Positions 46,291 through 55,495 of a stretch of DNA of 64,000 nt are shown piece by piece; the stretch's first letter is position 1, and each line of letters starts with the position of its first letter. The stretch is from NCBI RefSeq assembly GCF_007004655.1, contig NZ_ML660087.1:258987-322986 (forward strand), read 5' to 3'. The notes beneath the pieces were generated by a model. That model saw only the letters and a list, made by a program, of their open reading frames with translations, did not search any database and was not told the origin of the DNA. The stretch is from Exilibacterium tricleocarpae. GTDB taxonomy: Bacteria > Pseudomonadota > Gammaproteobacteria > Pseudomonadales > Cellvibrionaceae. Made by a program: the position numbers and the translations under genes.

Positions 46291-47613
46291 TCACTTCAAA
46301 TCGAATACATACCGCAATACAAAGATCGCCGCCAGAAAGTAAGTAATCGGCGTTACCTCCTTATACTTACCGGTGCCCAGCATTATACCCACGTAAACAA
46401 TAAATCCCAGCGCGATGCCCTCGCTGATACTGAACGTCAGGGGCATGGCCAGCAGCGCCACCACGGCGGTGGCCAGTGCCGCCAGGTCATCGAAGTCGAT
46501 CTGGCGCAGGGAGTCCATCATCATAATGCCGACCATAATCAAGGCGGGCGTGGTGGCCATTAACGGAATGGCTTTCATCAACGGCGTCAGAAACAGGGCC
46601 AGCAGAAAACAAATGGCCACCACCACAGAGGTGAGACCGGTTCTGCCGCCGGTACTGACCCCTGCCGCGGATTCCACATAGGAGGTAACCGGCGAGGTGC
46701 CGAGTGCCGCTCCCACCACACTGGCGCTGGCATCGGCGGTCAGCGCGGCGCCGATTTTCGGCAGTTTGCCCTGGGCATCGAGCAACTGCGCGCGGCGCGA
46801 CACACCGAGCAGGGTGCCGATGGTGTCAAACATATTGACGAACACCAGTGCAAAGAGCAGGTCCCAGGTCTGGGCCAGGTGAGTGATGGGGTACATCAAA
46901 TCCATCGCCAGCCAGGTATTGCCGATACCGTCGGGCAGGCCCACCAGGGCTTGCGGGTGTTTGGTCAGGTAGCCGCCGCCCTCGACCGGAATAAACGCGC
47001 CGATCAGCGTCAATAAAATAATCGACAACAGGATAGCGCCGTTCACCCGTTTTAGCACCAGCACGATGGTCAGGATAAGACCGAACAACGCCAGCAGGGT
47101 GGGGGGCTTGGAGAGATCGCCGATGGTTACGAAGGTGACCGGGTGATCGACAATCAGGCCGGCGTTATTGAGGCCGATAAAGGCGATAAACAGGCCGATA
47201 CCGCACTGCACGCCGATTTTAAGCGCCGGTGGTATGGCGTTGGCCACCTTGGTGCGGATACCGGTCACCGACATCAGTAGAAACAGAATGCCGTTCCAGA
47301 ACACGATGCCGAGCGCCGCCTCCCAGGGAATCTCCCGGCTCAGGCAGATGGTAAACGCAAAAAAGGCATTGAGCCCCATACCCGGCGCCAGGGCGATGGG
47401 ATAGTTGGTCATTAATGCCATCATCAGCGTGCCGGCGCAGGCGGCCAGGGCCGTCACCGTAATCAGGCCCTCCACCGGCATGCCGCTGGCCGAAAGAATG
47501 CTTGGATTGACCACCAATACATAGGACATGGCGGCGAAGGTGGTCAGGCCCGCCACAATTTCCGTGCGCAGGGTGGTGGCATGTGCCTGCAGCTTGAAAA
47601 ATTTTTCCAGCAT
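46291..47613 (-). CDS. NCS2/AzgA-type purine base permease
   Basis: A 440-residue, about twelve-helix permease of the AzgA/PbuG (hypoxanthine/guanine/adenine) group: LRTEIVAGLTTFAAMSYVLVVNPSIL, ALAPGMGLNAFFAFTI, NMFDTIGTLLGVSRRA and GTSPVTSYVESAAGVSTGGRTGLTSV. It imports purine bases by proton symport. Divergent from xdhA, adjacent to the RutR-like regulator. The 3' end is 17 bases from the direct repeat that flanks element F. Confidence 0.9.
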   Translation of the reverse strand: MLEKFFKLQAHATTLRTEIVAGLTTFAAMSYVLVVNPSILSASGMPVEGLITVTALAACAGTLMMALMTNYPIALAPGMGLNAFFAFTICLSREIPWEAALGIVFWNGILFLLMSVTGIRTKVANAIPPALKIGVQCGIGLFIAFIGLNNAGLIVDHPVTFVTIGDLSKPPTLLALFGLILTIVLVLKRVNGAILLSIILLTLIGAFIPVEGGGYLTKHPQALVGLPDGIGNTWLAMDLMYPITHLAQTWDLLFALVFVNMFDTIGTLLGVSRRAQLLDAQGKLPKIGAALTADASASVVGAALGTSPVTSYVESAAGVSTGGRTGLTSVVVAICFLLALFLTPLMKAIPLMATTPALIMVGIMMMDSLRQIDFDDLAALATAVVALLAMPLTFSISEGIALGFIVYVGIMLGTGKYKEVTPITYFLAAIFVLRYVFDLK

Positions 47614-47924
47614 GGGAATCGCTCTGCTCGATTGTACGCCCGGCCGGGGCGCTTGTTATTGTTGACAGACGTGCTGTTTAGTCGACTGTTTTATTAAAAA
47701 TTGTCTATTCAGGCAAGAAGTGTACCTTTTATACCTGCTGGTATTAAAGGGTGGCGTTCTCATAGATTTAAAAACTTGTCTAAATGGTCAGATAATTGCA
47801 TCATTGATGTCGGCAGCGGGCTGGCGCGCGGGATGCGGTGGGTGCTGGCGCTATCGGCATGGGCCTTTGGCGCCGCCGATGCGCTGATAACTATAGCTAC
47901 AGTTGAATTTTTCAGGGTGGTGCC
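47614..47924. other. Divergent promoter region (permease / xdhA)
   Basis: 311 bases with no gene. TTGACA at about 47662 is a possible -35 box but no convincing partner -10 is seen. AGGGTGG serves as the xdhA ribosome binding site. Likely target of the RutR-like regulator; no clear operator found by eye. Confidence 0.5.
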
Positions 47925-49628
47925 GTGATCGAATTCCTATTCAATGGGGAGCCGGTAACCGAGTCGAATCTGGACCCGGATTTGACCATTTTGCGCTACT
48001 TACGCACCAAAAAAGGGAGTATGGGCACCAAAGAGGGCTGCGCCTCGGGGGACTGTGGGGCTTGCACGGTGCTGGTGGGTGAGCGGCTGGCGCCTGCGGC
48101 TGATCGCGGCATCGATTACCGGGCGGTCAATGCCTGTATAGCGCTGGTGGGTTCCCTGCACGGCAAGCACCTGGTCACCGTCGAGGGGCTGGCCGGACCC
48201 GACGACGCGCTGCATCCGGTACAGCGCGCTATGGTCGACAACCACGCCTCGCAATGCGGATTTTGCACACCCGGTATCGTGATGTCGCTGGCTGCGCTGC
48301 ATGAGTCTGCAGCCGATAACAATGTAGACAATGTGTTGGAAGCACTGTCGGGCAATCTCTGTCGCTGTACCGGTTACCGGCCGATTATCGATGCCGGCCT
48401 GAAAAGTCGGACTTATGCTGGGGCCGGCAATGGCCTCGGTATCGGCACCGGTGTAGACGACAGTCTCGACAACACCTCACCCAATGTTCCCGGCAAACCG
48501 CCCGGTAGCGATTTTAGCAACACGTCCAGCAGCGTTCCCGACTTGGCTCCCGACAGCGGTTTCGAAAAAACGCCCGGCAGTGTTCTCGACACGGCTGTCA
48601 GCAGTGTTCTCCACAAGACTGCCAACGGAGCAGGTCCCGACAACGCCTTTGTAAAAGCGCAGTCGCACTGGCCGGAAATCGGCGACCGGCAGGCCCCCGC
48701 CCTGGTATCGCCGCTCGGCCGCTGTGTCTACCCGCGCAGCGAGCGGGAATTGAAACACTGTATCGAGGCCATGCCCGCCGCTCGCTTTATTGCCGGCGGT
48801 ACCGACCTGCTATTAGAGGTTACCCAGTCGTACCGGCGTCTACCGCAGTTAATCGGCTTGGCGGATGTGGCCGAACTGAAGACCCACAGTGTGACCGACA
48901 ATGTCATAAGCCTGGGCGGTGCTCTCAGTTATACCGATGTCTGTGCAGTCCTGCGCGAGCCGCTACCGGAAGTCGTGGCGTTGCTGCACCGCTTTGGCTC
49001 GCGCCAGATTCGCAATCGCGGCACGCTCGGGGGCAATCTTGCCAATGCCTCGCCTATCGGTGATATGCCGCCATTGTTGCTGGCGTTGGATGCGGAACTG
49101 GAATTGTCCACCGTCACCGCCAGACGCCGTGTGGCGGTGGCGGATTTTTATCTGGACTATAAAAAAACGCTGTTGCAGCCCGGCGAATATATTCGCCGCA
49201 TCATTATCCCGAGACCGGCGGCGGGGGATTTCTTTAAGTGCTATAAAGTCAGCAAGCGTTTTGAAGACGATATCTCCGCGGTGATGCTGGCCCTGCGCTG
49301 GCGCCTGCAGCAGGGTGTGATTACCGAGGTGTGTTTAGCCTATGGCGGTATGGCGGCGATACCGAAGCGGGCGGCGGGGGCGGAAGCGGTGCTGCTGGGG
49401 CAGCCGCTGGAAGCAGCCGCTATAGAACAGGCGGCAGCGGCCCTGGCTGGGGATTTTTCGCCACTGTCCGACGTGCGGGCCAGCAGCCAATACCGGTTGC
49501 GGGTTGCCGGGCGCCTGTTGCACAAAGCGTTTTTGGCGTGTCGGGCACCGGGGGTGGCAATCGATAGACTGGACGACAGACAGTACCAAAGCCCCGCGCG
49601 CTCAGCCACTCAGTCCTGGCCGTCTTAG
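47925..49628 (+). CDS. xdhA: Xanthine dehydrogenase, FeS/FAD subunit
   Basis: A 567-residue subunit that carries electrons from the Mo site of XdhB to NAD+. The plant-type [2Fe-2S] domain has Cys39, 44, 47 and 71; the second [2Fe-2S] domain has Cys111, 114, 146 and 148 (CGFCTPG...NLCRCTGYRP). The FAD-binding domain begins near residue 262 (ARFIAGGTDLLLEV, then RQIRNRGTLGGNLANASPIGD), with the CO-dehydrogenase-type C-domain after about 430. Unusually, residues about 168-235 form a linker of ~16-residue degenerate repeats absent from typical XdhA. GTG start with AGGGTGG. First gene of xdhABC-uraDH. Confidence 0.9.
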   Translation: MIEFLFNGEPVTESNLDPDLTILRYLRTKKGSMGTKEGCASGDCGACTVLVGERLAPAADRGIDYRAVNACIALVGSLHGKHLVTVEGLAGPDDALHPVQRAMVDNHASQCGFCTPGIVMSLAALHESAADNNVDNVLEALSGNLCRCTGYRPIIDAGLKSRTYAGAGNGLGIGTGVDDSLDNTSPNVPGKPPGSDFSNTSSSVPDLAPDSGFEKTPGSVLDTAVSSVLHKTANGAGPDNAFVKAQSHWPEIGDRQAPALVSPLGRCVYPRSERELKHCIEAMPAARFIAGGTDLLLEVTQSYRRLPQLIGLADVAELKTHSVTDNVISLGGALSYTDVCAVLREPLPEVVALLHRFGSRQIRNRGTLGGNLANASPIGDMPPLLLALDAELELSTVTARRRVAVADFYLDYKKTLLQPGEYIRRIIIPRPAAGDFFKCYKVSKRFEDDISAVMLALRWRLQQGVITEVCLAYGGMAAIPKRAAGAEAVLLGQPLEAAAIEQAAAALAGDFSPLSDVRASSQYRLRVAGRLLHKAFLACRAPGVAIDRLDDRQYQSPARSATQSWPS

Positions 49629-49733
49629 GCAGGGTTCAAAAAGCGGCGCCGGGGTTACACCTGAGCGTCCCTCACGGGGCCAGGTCGGCACGGGGTTGAG
49701 CCGGTAGATAGCCGGTAGAGAGAGTAGAGGACT

Positions 49734-52124
49734 ATGCGTCGAATCAAAGAGTACCAGGTACCGCTGCGACAACGCCCGCCCAAAACAGGGCTCGGGAAGC
49801 CGGCGGTGCACGACAGCGCCGTCAAGCATGTCACCGGCCGCGCCCGCTATGTGGACGATATGATCATGCCGCCCGGCGTCCTGCATCTGGCCAGCGGCGC
49901 CAGCACCTGCGCGCACGGAAAAATCAAGACGCTGGACCTGGCCGCGGTAAAAGCCAGTGACGGTGTAGTGGCGGTGTTTACCCGTGCCGATGTGCCGGGA
50001 GACATTGACGTGGGGCCGGTCTACGCCGGCGATCCCCTGTTTGCGGGCGATACCGTGGAGTTTGTCGGCCAGCAGCTTTTCACCGTCGCGGCGCACAGCT
50101 ATGAACAGGCGCAGCGCGCGGTACAGAAAGCGGTGGTGGAGTATCAACCGCTGCCGGCGGTGTTGACAGTGTCGACAGCGCTGGCGCAGCAAGCGTTTGT
50201 GTTACCCACGCACACCATGCAATCGGGCGCGCTCGGCGCCGACGATTACCGGCGTGCCATTGAGGCGGCGCCGCAGCGGTTGTGCAACGACGTCTATATG
50301 AAAGGCCAGGAACATTTTTACCTCGAGGGGCAGGTGTGCCTGGTGTGCCCGACCGAGGACGGCGGTGTTCACGTGCATACCTCCAGCCAGCACCCCACCG
50401 AGGTGCAGAAGCTGGTGGCGCAGGTGTTGGGTCTGCCGATCCACCGGGTGCAGGCGGAGGTGCGACGTATGGGTGGCGGCTTTGGCGGCAAGGAATCCCA
50501 GGCCGGGGCACTGGCCTGCACCGCGGCCGTGGTCTGTTATCACACCGGGCGCGCGGTGACTTTCCGCCTGCCGCGACGCGAGGATATGGAGCGCACCGGC
50601 AAGCGCCACGATTTTTTAAGCCGGGTGGAGGTGGGGTTTTCCGAGCGCGGTGAAATTCGCGGTATCGATATCTGCCTGGCGGGCAAATGCGGCTATTCGC
50701 CGGACTTGTCCGAAGGCATTGTCGATCGGGCCATGTTCCATGCCGACAACGCCTATTATCTGGGGCCGGCACGGGTTGTGGGGCACCGCTGCAAGACCCA
50801 CACGGTATCCAACACCGCGTTTCGCGGTTTTGGGGCACCCCAGGGGATGGTGGCGATCGAGGCGACGCTTGATGATATCGCCCGCCGACTGGGAGAAGAC
50901 CCGCTCACTATTCGCAAGCGCAATCTTTATCGCCCCGGTTTTAATACCACGCATTACGGCCAGAAAATCGAGCAACATCTGTTGCCGGACATCGTTGGGC
51001 AGTTGGAGAACTCCAGCGATTACTGGCGGCGGCGCGCGGCGGTCACCGAGTTTAACCGGCACAATCCTTTCCTGAAAAAAGGCCTGGCCCTGACGCCGGT
51101 GAAATTCGGTGTTTCCTTTACTGCCACCCATTTAAACCAGGCCGGCGCGCTGGTACATATCTATACCGACGGCAGCCTGTTGGTCAATCACGCCGGGACT
51201 GAAATGGGGCAGGGACTCTACACCAAGGTCGCCCAGGTGGTGGCCGCTGAATTCGGTGTCGGTGTGGAGAGCGTACAGGTCACCGCCACCCGCACCGACA
51301 AGGTGGCCAACACCTCGCCGACGGCCGCCTCCTCCGGCACCGACCTCAACGGTATGGCCGCCAGGGACGCGGCGCGCCAGATCAAGCAGGGCCTGATCGA
51401 ATTTGCCAGCACGCATTTTGCCGTGCCCGCGGACGCGGTGCGTTTTGCCGATAACCGCGTGATCGCCGGCACACAGGCGATGGCGTTTGCGGCCTTTGTG
51501 CGGCTGGCTTATCTCAACCGCGTAGCGCTGTGGTCCTCCGGTTTTTATACCACGCCAAAGATTCACTACGACCGCCAGAGCGCCAAAGGCCGGCCGTTTT
51601 TTTATTTCGCCAATGGTGCCGCGGCGGCTGAAGTGATTGTCGATACGTTTACCGGTGAGTACCGGGTCGAGCGGGTCGATATTCTTCACGACGTGGGTCG
51701 CTCCATTAACCCGGCGATCGATATCGGCCAGATCGAGGGTGGTTTTGTGCAGGGCATGGGCTGGTTGACGACAGAGGAACTGATGTGGGATGCGCAGGGC
51801 CGCGTCATCGCCAACAGCCCGGCCAACTATAAAATTCCCACCGCGGCGGATGTGCCGCCGGTTTTTAATGTCGCCCTGTATGAAAGTGCCAACGCGGAGG
51901 CGACTATCTTTAATTCCAAAGCCGTCGGCGAGCCGCCGCTGATGCTGGCGATCTCGGTATGGTCGGCGCTGCGCGACGCCTGCGCCAGTGTCGCCGATTA
52001 TCGTTTTAGCCCGCCGCTGGACCCGCCGGCCACACCCGAGCGGGTGTTGGATGCCCTGGATGCGGCCCGCGCCCATGTCGGCGGCGAAGCGGCTGCCACA
52101 GCAGATCGCGAGGTGACAAAGTGA
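49734..52124 (+). CDS. xdhB: Xanthine dehydrogenase, molybdenum-binding subunit
   Basis: A 796-residue catalytic subunit that hydroxylates hypoxanthine and xanthine to urate. Motifs: HVTGRARYVDDM, RMGGGFGGKESQ (molybdopterin contact), NTAFRGFGAPQGM, HAGTEMGQGLYTKV, SPTAASSGTDLNG and, near the C-terminus, IEGGFVQGMGW and SKAVGEPPLMLAIS, where the Glu is the catalytic base region. Length is normal. It follows xdhA after 105 bases with its own AGAGGA ribosome binding site and overlaps xdhC by 4 bp. Confidence 0.95.
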   Translation: MRRIKEYQVPLRQRPPKTGLGKPAVHDSAVKHVTGRARYVDDMIMPPGVLHLASGASTCAHGKIKTLDLAAVKASDGVVAVFTRADVPGDIDVGPVYAGDPLFAGDTVEFVGQQLFTVAAHSYEQAQRAVQKAVVEYQPLPAVLTVSTALAQQAFVLPTHTMQSGALGADDYRRAIEAAPQRLCNDVYMKGQEHFYLEGQVCLVCPTEDGGVHVHTSSQHPTEVQKLVAQVLGLPIHRVQAEVRRMGGGFGGKESQAGALACTAAVVCYHTGRAVTFRLPRREDMERTGKRHDFLSRVEVGFSERGEIRGIDICLAGKCGYSPDLSEGIVDRAMFHADNAYYLGPARVVGHRCKTHTVSNTAFRGFGAPQGMVAIEATLDDIARRLGEDPLTIRKRNLYRPGFNTTHYGQKIEQHLLPDIVGQLENSSDYWRRRAAVTEFNRHNPFLKKGLALTPVKFGVSFTATHLNQAGALVHIYTDGSLLVNHAGTEMGQGLYTKVAQVVAAEFGVGVESVQVTATRTDKVANTSPTAASSGTDLNGMAARDAARQIKQGLIEFASTHFAVPADAVRFADNRVIAGTQAMAFAAFVRLAYLNRVALWSSGFYTTPKIHYDRQSAKGRPFFYFANGAAAAEVIVDTFTGEYRVERVDILHDVGRSINPAIDIGQIEGGFVQGMGWLTTEELMWDAQGRVIANSPANYKIPTAADVPPVFNVALYESANAEATIFNSKAVGEPPLMLAISVWSALRDACASVADYRFSPPLDPPATPERVLDALDAARAHVGGEAAATADREVTK

Positions 52125-52972
52125 AAAGCTGTAGCTGGTATGAAGCTGTCGGTCGCTGCGAGGCAGCCGGGTGTGGTTATGTGTTGGCGACGGTAATGGG
52201 TGCGGCCGGCTCCACGCCGCGGGAACCGGCCAGCAAGATGGTCATCAGTGCAGACGATACTTTCGACACCATCGGTGGCGGTCAACTGGAATTCCTGGTG
52301 ATCCAGCGCGCCCGGGAATTGTTGTTGGGCGCGGGCGGACAAGAGCTGAAAGCGTTTCCCCTGGCGGCGCAGGCGCGCCAGTGTTGCGGCGGTCATGTCA
52401 GTGTACTGCTGGAAACCTTTGCGCCCTGCGACTGGCAGTTGGCGATATACGGTGCCGGTCATGTCGCCCAGCGACTGGTCGGCATTGTGGCGGAGTTACC
52501 TTGTCGGATTACCTGGGTGGATAACCGGGCGGATTTATTCCCGCCCGCGCCCGGCGCCCGGGTGGTGTCGCGGGTGGAGTCCGACCCGGTGGCCACAGTG
52601 GCGCAGTTGGCGCCGGGTACCGACGTGTTGATTCTGACCCACGACCATGGACTCGACTTCGAGCTGTCGCAAGCGGCACTGGAGCGCACTGACCTCGGCT
52701 TTATCGGCCTGATCGGTTCACAAACCAAAGCGCAGCGGTTTCGCCGGCGTCTGGCCCGCGCCGGTGTCGCCGAGCAACGCCTGCGGGATTTGTGTTGCCC
52801 GGTAGGCTTGCCCGAGGTCTCGGGCAAGCTGCCGATGGAGGTGGCGGTGTCCATCAGCGCCCAGTTGCTGGCGTTGCGCAAAAAGGCGAGTGCGCCGGCG
52901 GGTCGTCGCGGTATCCAGTGGCGCGAAATGAAAACCGCGCTGGCAACCGGCGAGGTGCCGCTGCGTGAATAG
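52121..52972 (+). CDS. xdhC: Xanthine dehydrogenase accessory protein XdhC
   Basis: A 283-residue Moco-sulfurating/insertion chaperone for XdhB. N-terminal XdhC/CoxI domain (ATVMGAAGSTPREPASKMVIS, DTIGGGQLE, QCCGGHVSVLLE) and C-terminal Rossmann domain (IYGAGHVAQRLVGI, LILTHDHGLDFELSQAAL, IGLIGSQTKAQRFRRRL). GTG start overlapping the xdhB stop (GTGA). Its own 3' end overlaps uraD by 8 bases. Confidence 0.9.
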   Translation: MKSCSWYEAVGRCEAAGCGYVLATVMGAAGSTPREPASKMVISADDTFDTIGGGQLEFLVIQRARELLLGAGGQELKAFPLAAQARQCCGGHVSVLLETFAPCDWQLAIYGAGHVAQRLVGIVAELPCRITWVDNRADLFPPAPGARVVSRVESDPVATVAQLAPGTDVLILTHDHGLDFELSQAALERTDLGFIGLIGSQTKAQRFRRRLARAGVAEQRLRDLCCPVGLPEVSGKLPMEVAVSISAQLLALRKKASAPAGRRGIQWREMKTALATGEVPLRE

Positions 52973-53480
52973 TGCGACGGCTACCCAAAGTCTCGCCGCG
53001 CTCAACGCTATGCCGGCGGCGGCAGCGGTGGATTTTTTTCTCGGTTGTTGCCAGTGTCTGTCCTGGGCGCAGGCCATGGCGAGTGCCAGGCCTTTCGCCT
53101 CGGTGGCGGCGTTGGTCGCTGCCGCCGACCGTATCTGGGCGGCAGCGGATGAAGCCATGATGCTGGAGGCGTTTGCCGGCCATGCCCGCATCGGTGACCG
53201 GGCGGCGCTGGCACAGAAATTCAGCGCGGCGGCGCGGGAGCAGGGGCGGGTGGCCGCGGCGACCGAGGCGGAGATCGCCGCGCTGGCCGCCGGCAATGAG
53301 GCGTATATCGCGAAAAACGGTTTTCTGTTTATTGTGTGTGCCACCGGCAAGTCGGCCGCCCAGATGTTGGCGCTGCTGGAAACCCGTCTGGGCAACGAGC
53401 GCGGGCAGGAGTTGTATGAAGCCGCTCGGGAGCAAGGCAAAATCACTGCCCTGCGTTTGCGCCAGCGGGTGGAATCGTGA
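52965..53480 (+). CDS. uraD: OHCU decarboxylase
   Basis: A 171-residue all-helical enzyme that decarboxylates 2-oxo-4-hydroxy-4-carboxy-5-ureidoimidazoline to (S)-allantoin. The active-site His motif is FAGHARIGD, and NEAYIAKNGFLFIVCATGKSA plus the RLGNERGQELYEAAREQ tail are typical. GTG start overlapping xdhC. Length normal. It acts after UraH and completes urate breakdown to the S-enantiomer. Confidence 0.9.
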   Translation: MNSATATQSLAALNAMPAAAAVDFFLGCCQCLSWAQAMASARPFASVAALVAAADRIWAAADEAMMLEAFAGHARIGDRAALAQKFSAAAREQGRVAAATEAEIAALAAGNEAYIAKNGFLFIVCATGKSAAQMLALLETRLGNERGQELYEAAREQGKITALRLRQRVES

Positions 53481-53515
53481 CAACAAACCAATGAACAAAA
53501 AGTGAGGAATGTGCC

Positions 53516-53857
53516 GTGAGACCGCCGATTACCACCCATATTCTGGACACCCACCGCGGCGCGCCGGCCACGGGTGTGGGGGTTGGGCTCAGTCGCAGGA
53601 CAACCAATGGCTGGCGGTCGCTGGCGTGCGGCAGCACTGACGGGGATGGCAGGATCGAGACGTGGAGCGAGGGCTTTGCCAGCGAACTCGGGGTCTACCA
53701 GCTCGAGTTTGCGACAGCCGACTACTTTCGCGGTCTCGGCGTGCAGACGTTTTACCCATCGGTTACTATCACCTTCGAAATCACCGATCGGCGGCAACAC
53801 TATCATGTACCGCTGCTGTTGAGCGCCTATGGCTACTCGACGTATCGCGGTAGCTAG
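53516..53857 (+). CDS. uraH: 5-hydroxyisourate hydrolase
   Basis: A 113-residue transthyretin-like protein. It begins ITTHILDTHRGAPATG and ends with the family-diagnostic Tyr-Arg-Gly-Ser; HYHVPLLLSAYGYSTYRGS includes the catalytic His/Arg/Tyr set. It hydrolyses 5-hydroxyisourate to OHCU, the substrate of UraD. GTG start with GAGGA 7 bases upstream. It is followed by element D, which may end the transcript. Confidence 0.95.
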   Translation: MRPPITTHILDTHRGAPATGVGVGLSRRTTNGWRSLACGSTDGDGRIETWSEGFASELGVYQLEFATADYFRGLGVQTFYPSVTITFEITDRRQHYHVPLLLSAYGYSTYRGS

Positions 53858-53928
53858 TAACTGATGAAGGGGACTTACTAAAAAGTTTTTATGTCGTTTA
53901 ACGATTCTCACTTTACCCCAATTCATCT

Positions 53929-54090
53929 TGATTAAGGACACTGTGGGTAGGTCTGCCTCTGGATGGAGCTTTCAGAAACTCTCGACAGCACGGATGCTGT
54001 CGCGAAGCTCCCAGGGATGGGTTTATCGGGGGGACACCTAGTCCGTGTTTCTGAAAGCTCCATCCAGAGGCAGACCGATCAATTGGCACA
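53929..54090. repeat. Palindromic element, copy D (reverse orientation)
   Basis: A perfect 30-bp stem (53950-53979, starting GGTCTGCCTCTGGATGG, and 54047-54076) with a 67-base loop carrying CGACAGCA-CGGA-TGCTGTCG and CCCAGGGATGGGTTTAT. Outer sequences CTTGATTAAGG on one side and GATCAATTGGCACA on the other match the reverse of the family ends. It separates uraH from guaD. A palindrome TTGCC-TGA-GGCAA lies at 54121-54133, just before guaD. Confidence 0.85.
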
Positions 54091-54175
54091 TAGTAACTAG
54101 AGCACGACTACTGAAGGTAGTTGCCTGAGGCAAGTGCCATCAGTAACTTACGACAGTTTTACAGGAACAGACTCT

Positions 54176-55480
54176 ATGAGTGTTCGAGCCTATCGTGGCC
54201 CTCTCTTGCATTTTACCGCTGCGCCGACCAGCGCTGGCGAGGGGGTGGAATACTTCGCCGACGGCGTATTGGTGGTCGATGATGGCAGGGTGCGCCAGGT
54301 CGGGCCGGCCGCCGCCGTGCTTGCCGCTTTGCCGGCGGACTGTGAAGTGCGCCACCATCCCGATCACCTTATCATGCCGGGCTTCATCGATACCCATGTG
54401 CACTTTCCGCAAATCGATGTGATCGCCAGTTACGGCGAGCAGTTGCTGGACTGGCTCAATCATTACACGTTTCCCGCCGAGCAGCGGTTCGCTGAAGCGC
54501 AATACGCTGCCGCTGCCGCCGAGCGTTTCCTGGATGAACTGCTGCGCAACGGCACCACCACGGCGCTGACGTTCTGCACCGTTCACCCGGCCTCGGTGGA
54601 GGCGTTTTTCTCCGCCTCCACGCGCCGCGGTACCCGTATGCTTGCCGGTAAGGTGTTGATGGATCGCAATGCGCCGGACGGCTTGACCGATACCGCAGCC
54701 GGCGGGATTGCCGACAGCGAGCGCCTGATCGAAAAATGGCATAACAACGGTCGCCAAAGCTATGCCTTGACGCCGCGCTTTGCACCCACTTCAACGCCGG
54801 CACAGTTACAGAAAACCGGCGCGCTGCTGGCCAGGCACAGCGACGTTTATATGCAGACGCACCTGTCGGAAAATTCCGCCGAGGTGCAATGGGTGGAGAC
54901 CTTGTTCCCGGAGCGAACGTCCTACCTGGATGTGTACGATCACTATGGTCTGTTGAGCGAACGCAGCGTCTTTGCCCACGGCATTCACCTGCGGGACAGG
55001 GAGTTGAGGCGCCTGGCCGAAACCGGTGCCTCGATTGCCTTTTGTCCCACCTCCAATTTGTTTCTGGGCAGTGGTCTGCTGGACTTGCAGCGGCTCCAAG
55101 ACTTTGGGGTGACCTTCAGCCTGGCCACCGATGTCGGCGCCGGCACCAGTTTCTCGCAACTGCAAACACTGAACGAAGCCTATAAAGTCGCCCAGCTAAA
55201 GGGCTATCCACTGCACCCCTATGAAGCCTTTTACCGGTTGACGCTCGGCAATGCCAGGTCGTTGCACCTCGATCACTGTATCGGCAATTTCGAGGCGGGT
55301 AAGGAGGCGGACTTTGTCGTGCTCGACCCCAATGCCACACCGCTGCTCGCCTATCGCAGTCGCCAGTGCGAGTCGCCGTGGGAGAAGCTGTTTCTGTTGA
55401 TGACGCTCGGCGATGATCGGGTGGTGGCGGAGACGTACGTGAACGGTGCCCGCGTTTATGAACGTCGCCAATATCGATAG
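54176..55480 (+). CDS. guaD: Guanine deaminase
   Basis: A 434-residue Zn amidohydrolase converting guanine to xanthine. Metal and substrate motifs: MPGFIDTHVHFPQIDVIASYGEQLLDWLNHYTFPAEQRF, MQTHLSENSAEVQWV, SVFAHGIHL, and LATDVGAGTSFS with the last Asp ligand. Length matches E. coli GuaD. The frame is open to 54134, but that region belongs to repeat DNA; the ATG at 54176 has CAGGAA upstream and the usual N-terminus. Confidence 0.95.
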   Translation: MSVRAYRGPLLHFTAAPTSAGEGVEYFADGVLVVDDGRVRQVGPAAAVLAALPADCEVRHHPDHLIMPGFIDTHVHFPQIDVIASYGEQLLDWLNHYTFPAEQRFAEAQYAAAAAERFLDELLRNGTTTALTFCTVHPASVEAFFSASTRRGTRMLAGKVLMDRNAPDGLTDTAAGGIADSERLIEKWHNNGRQSYALTPRFAPTSTPAQLQKTGALLARHSDVYMQTHLSENSAEVQWVETLFPERTSYLDVYDHYGLLSERSVFAHGIHLRDRELRRLAETGASIAFCPTSNLFLGSGLLDLQRLQDFGVTFSLATDVGAGTSFSQLQTLNEAYKVAQLKGYPLHPYEAFYRLTLGNARSLHLDHCIGNFEAGKEADFVVLDPNATPLLAYRSRQCESPWEKLFLLMTLGDDRVVAETYVNGARVYERRQYR

Positions 55481-55495
55481 GGGAGAGGTGCTACC

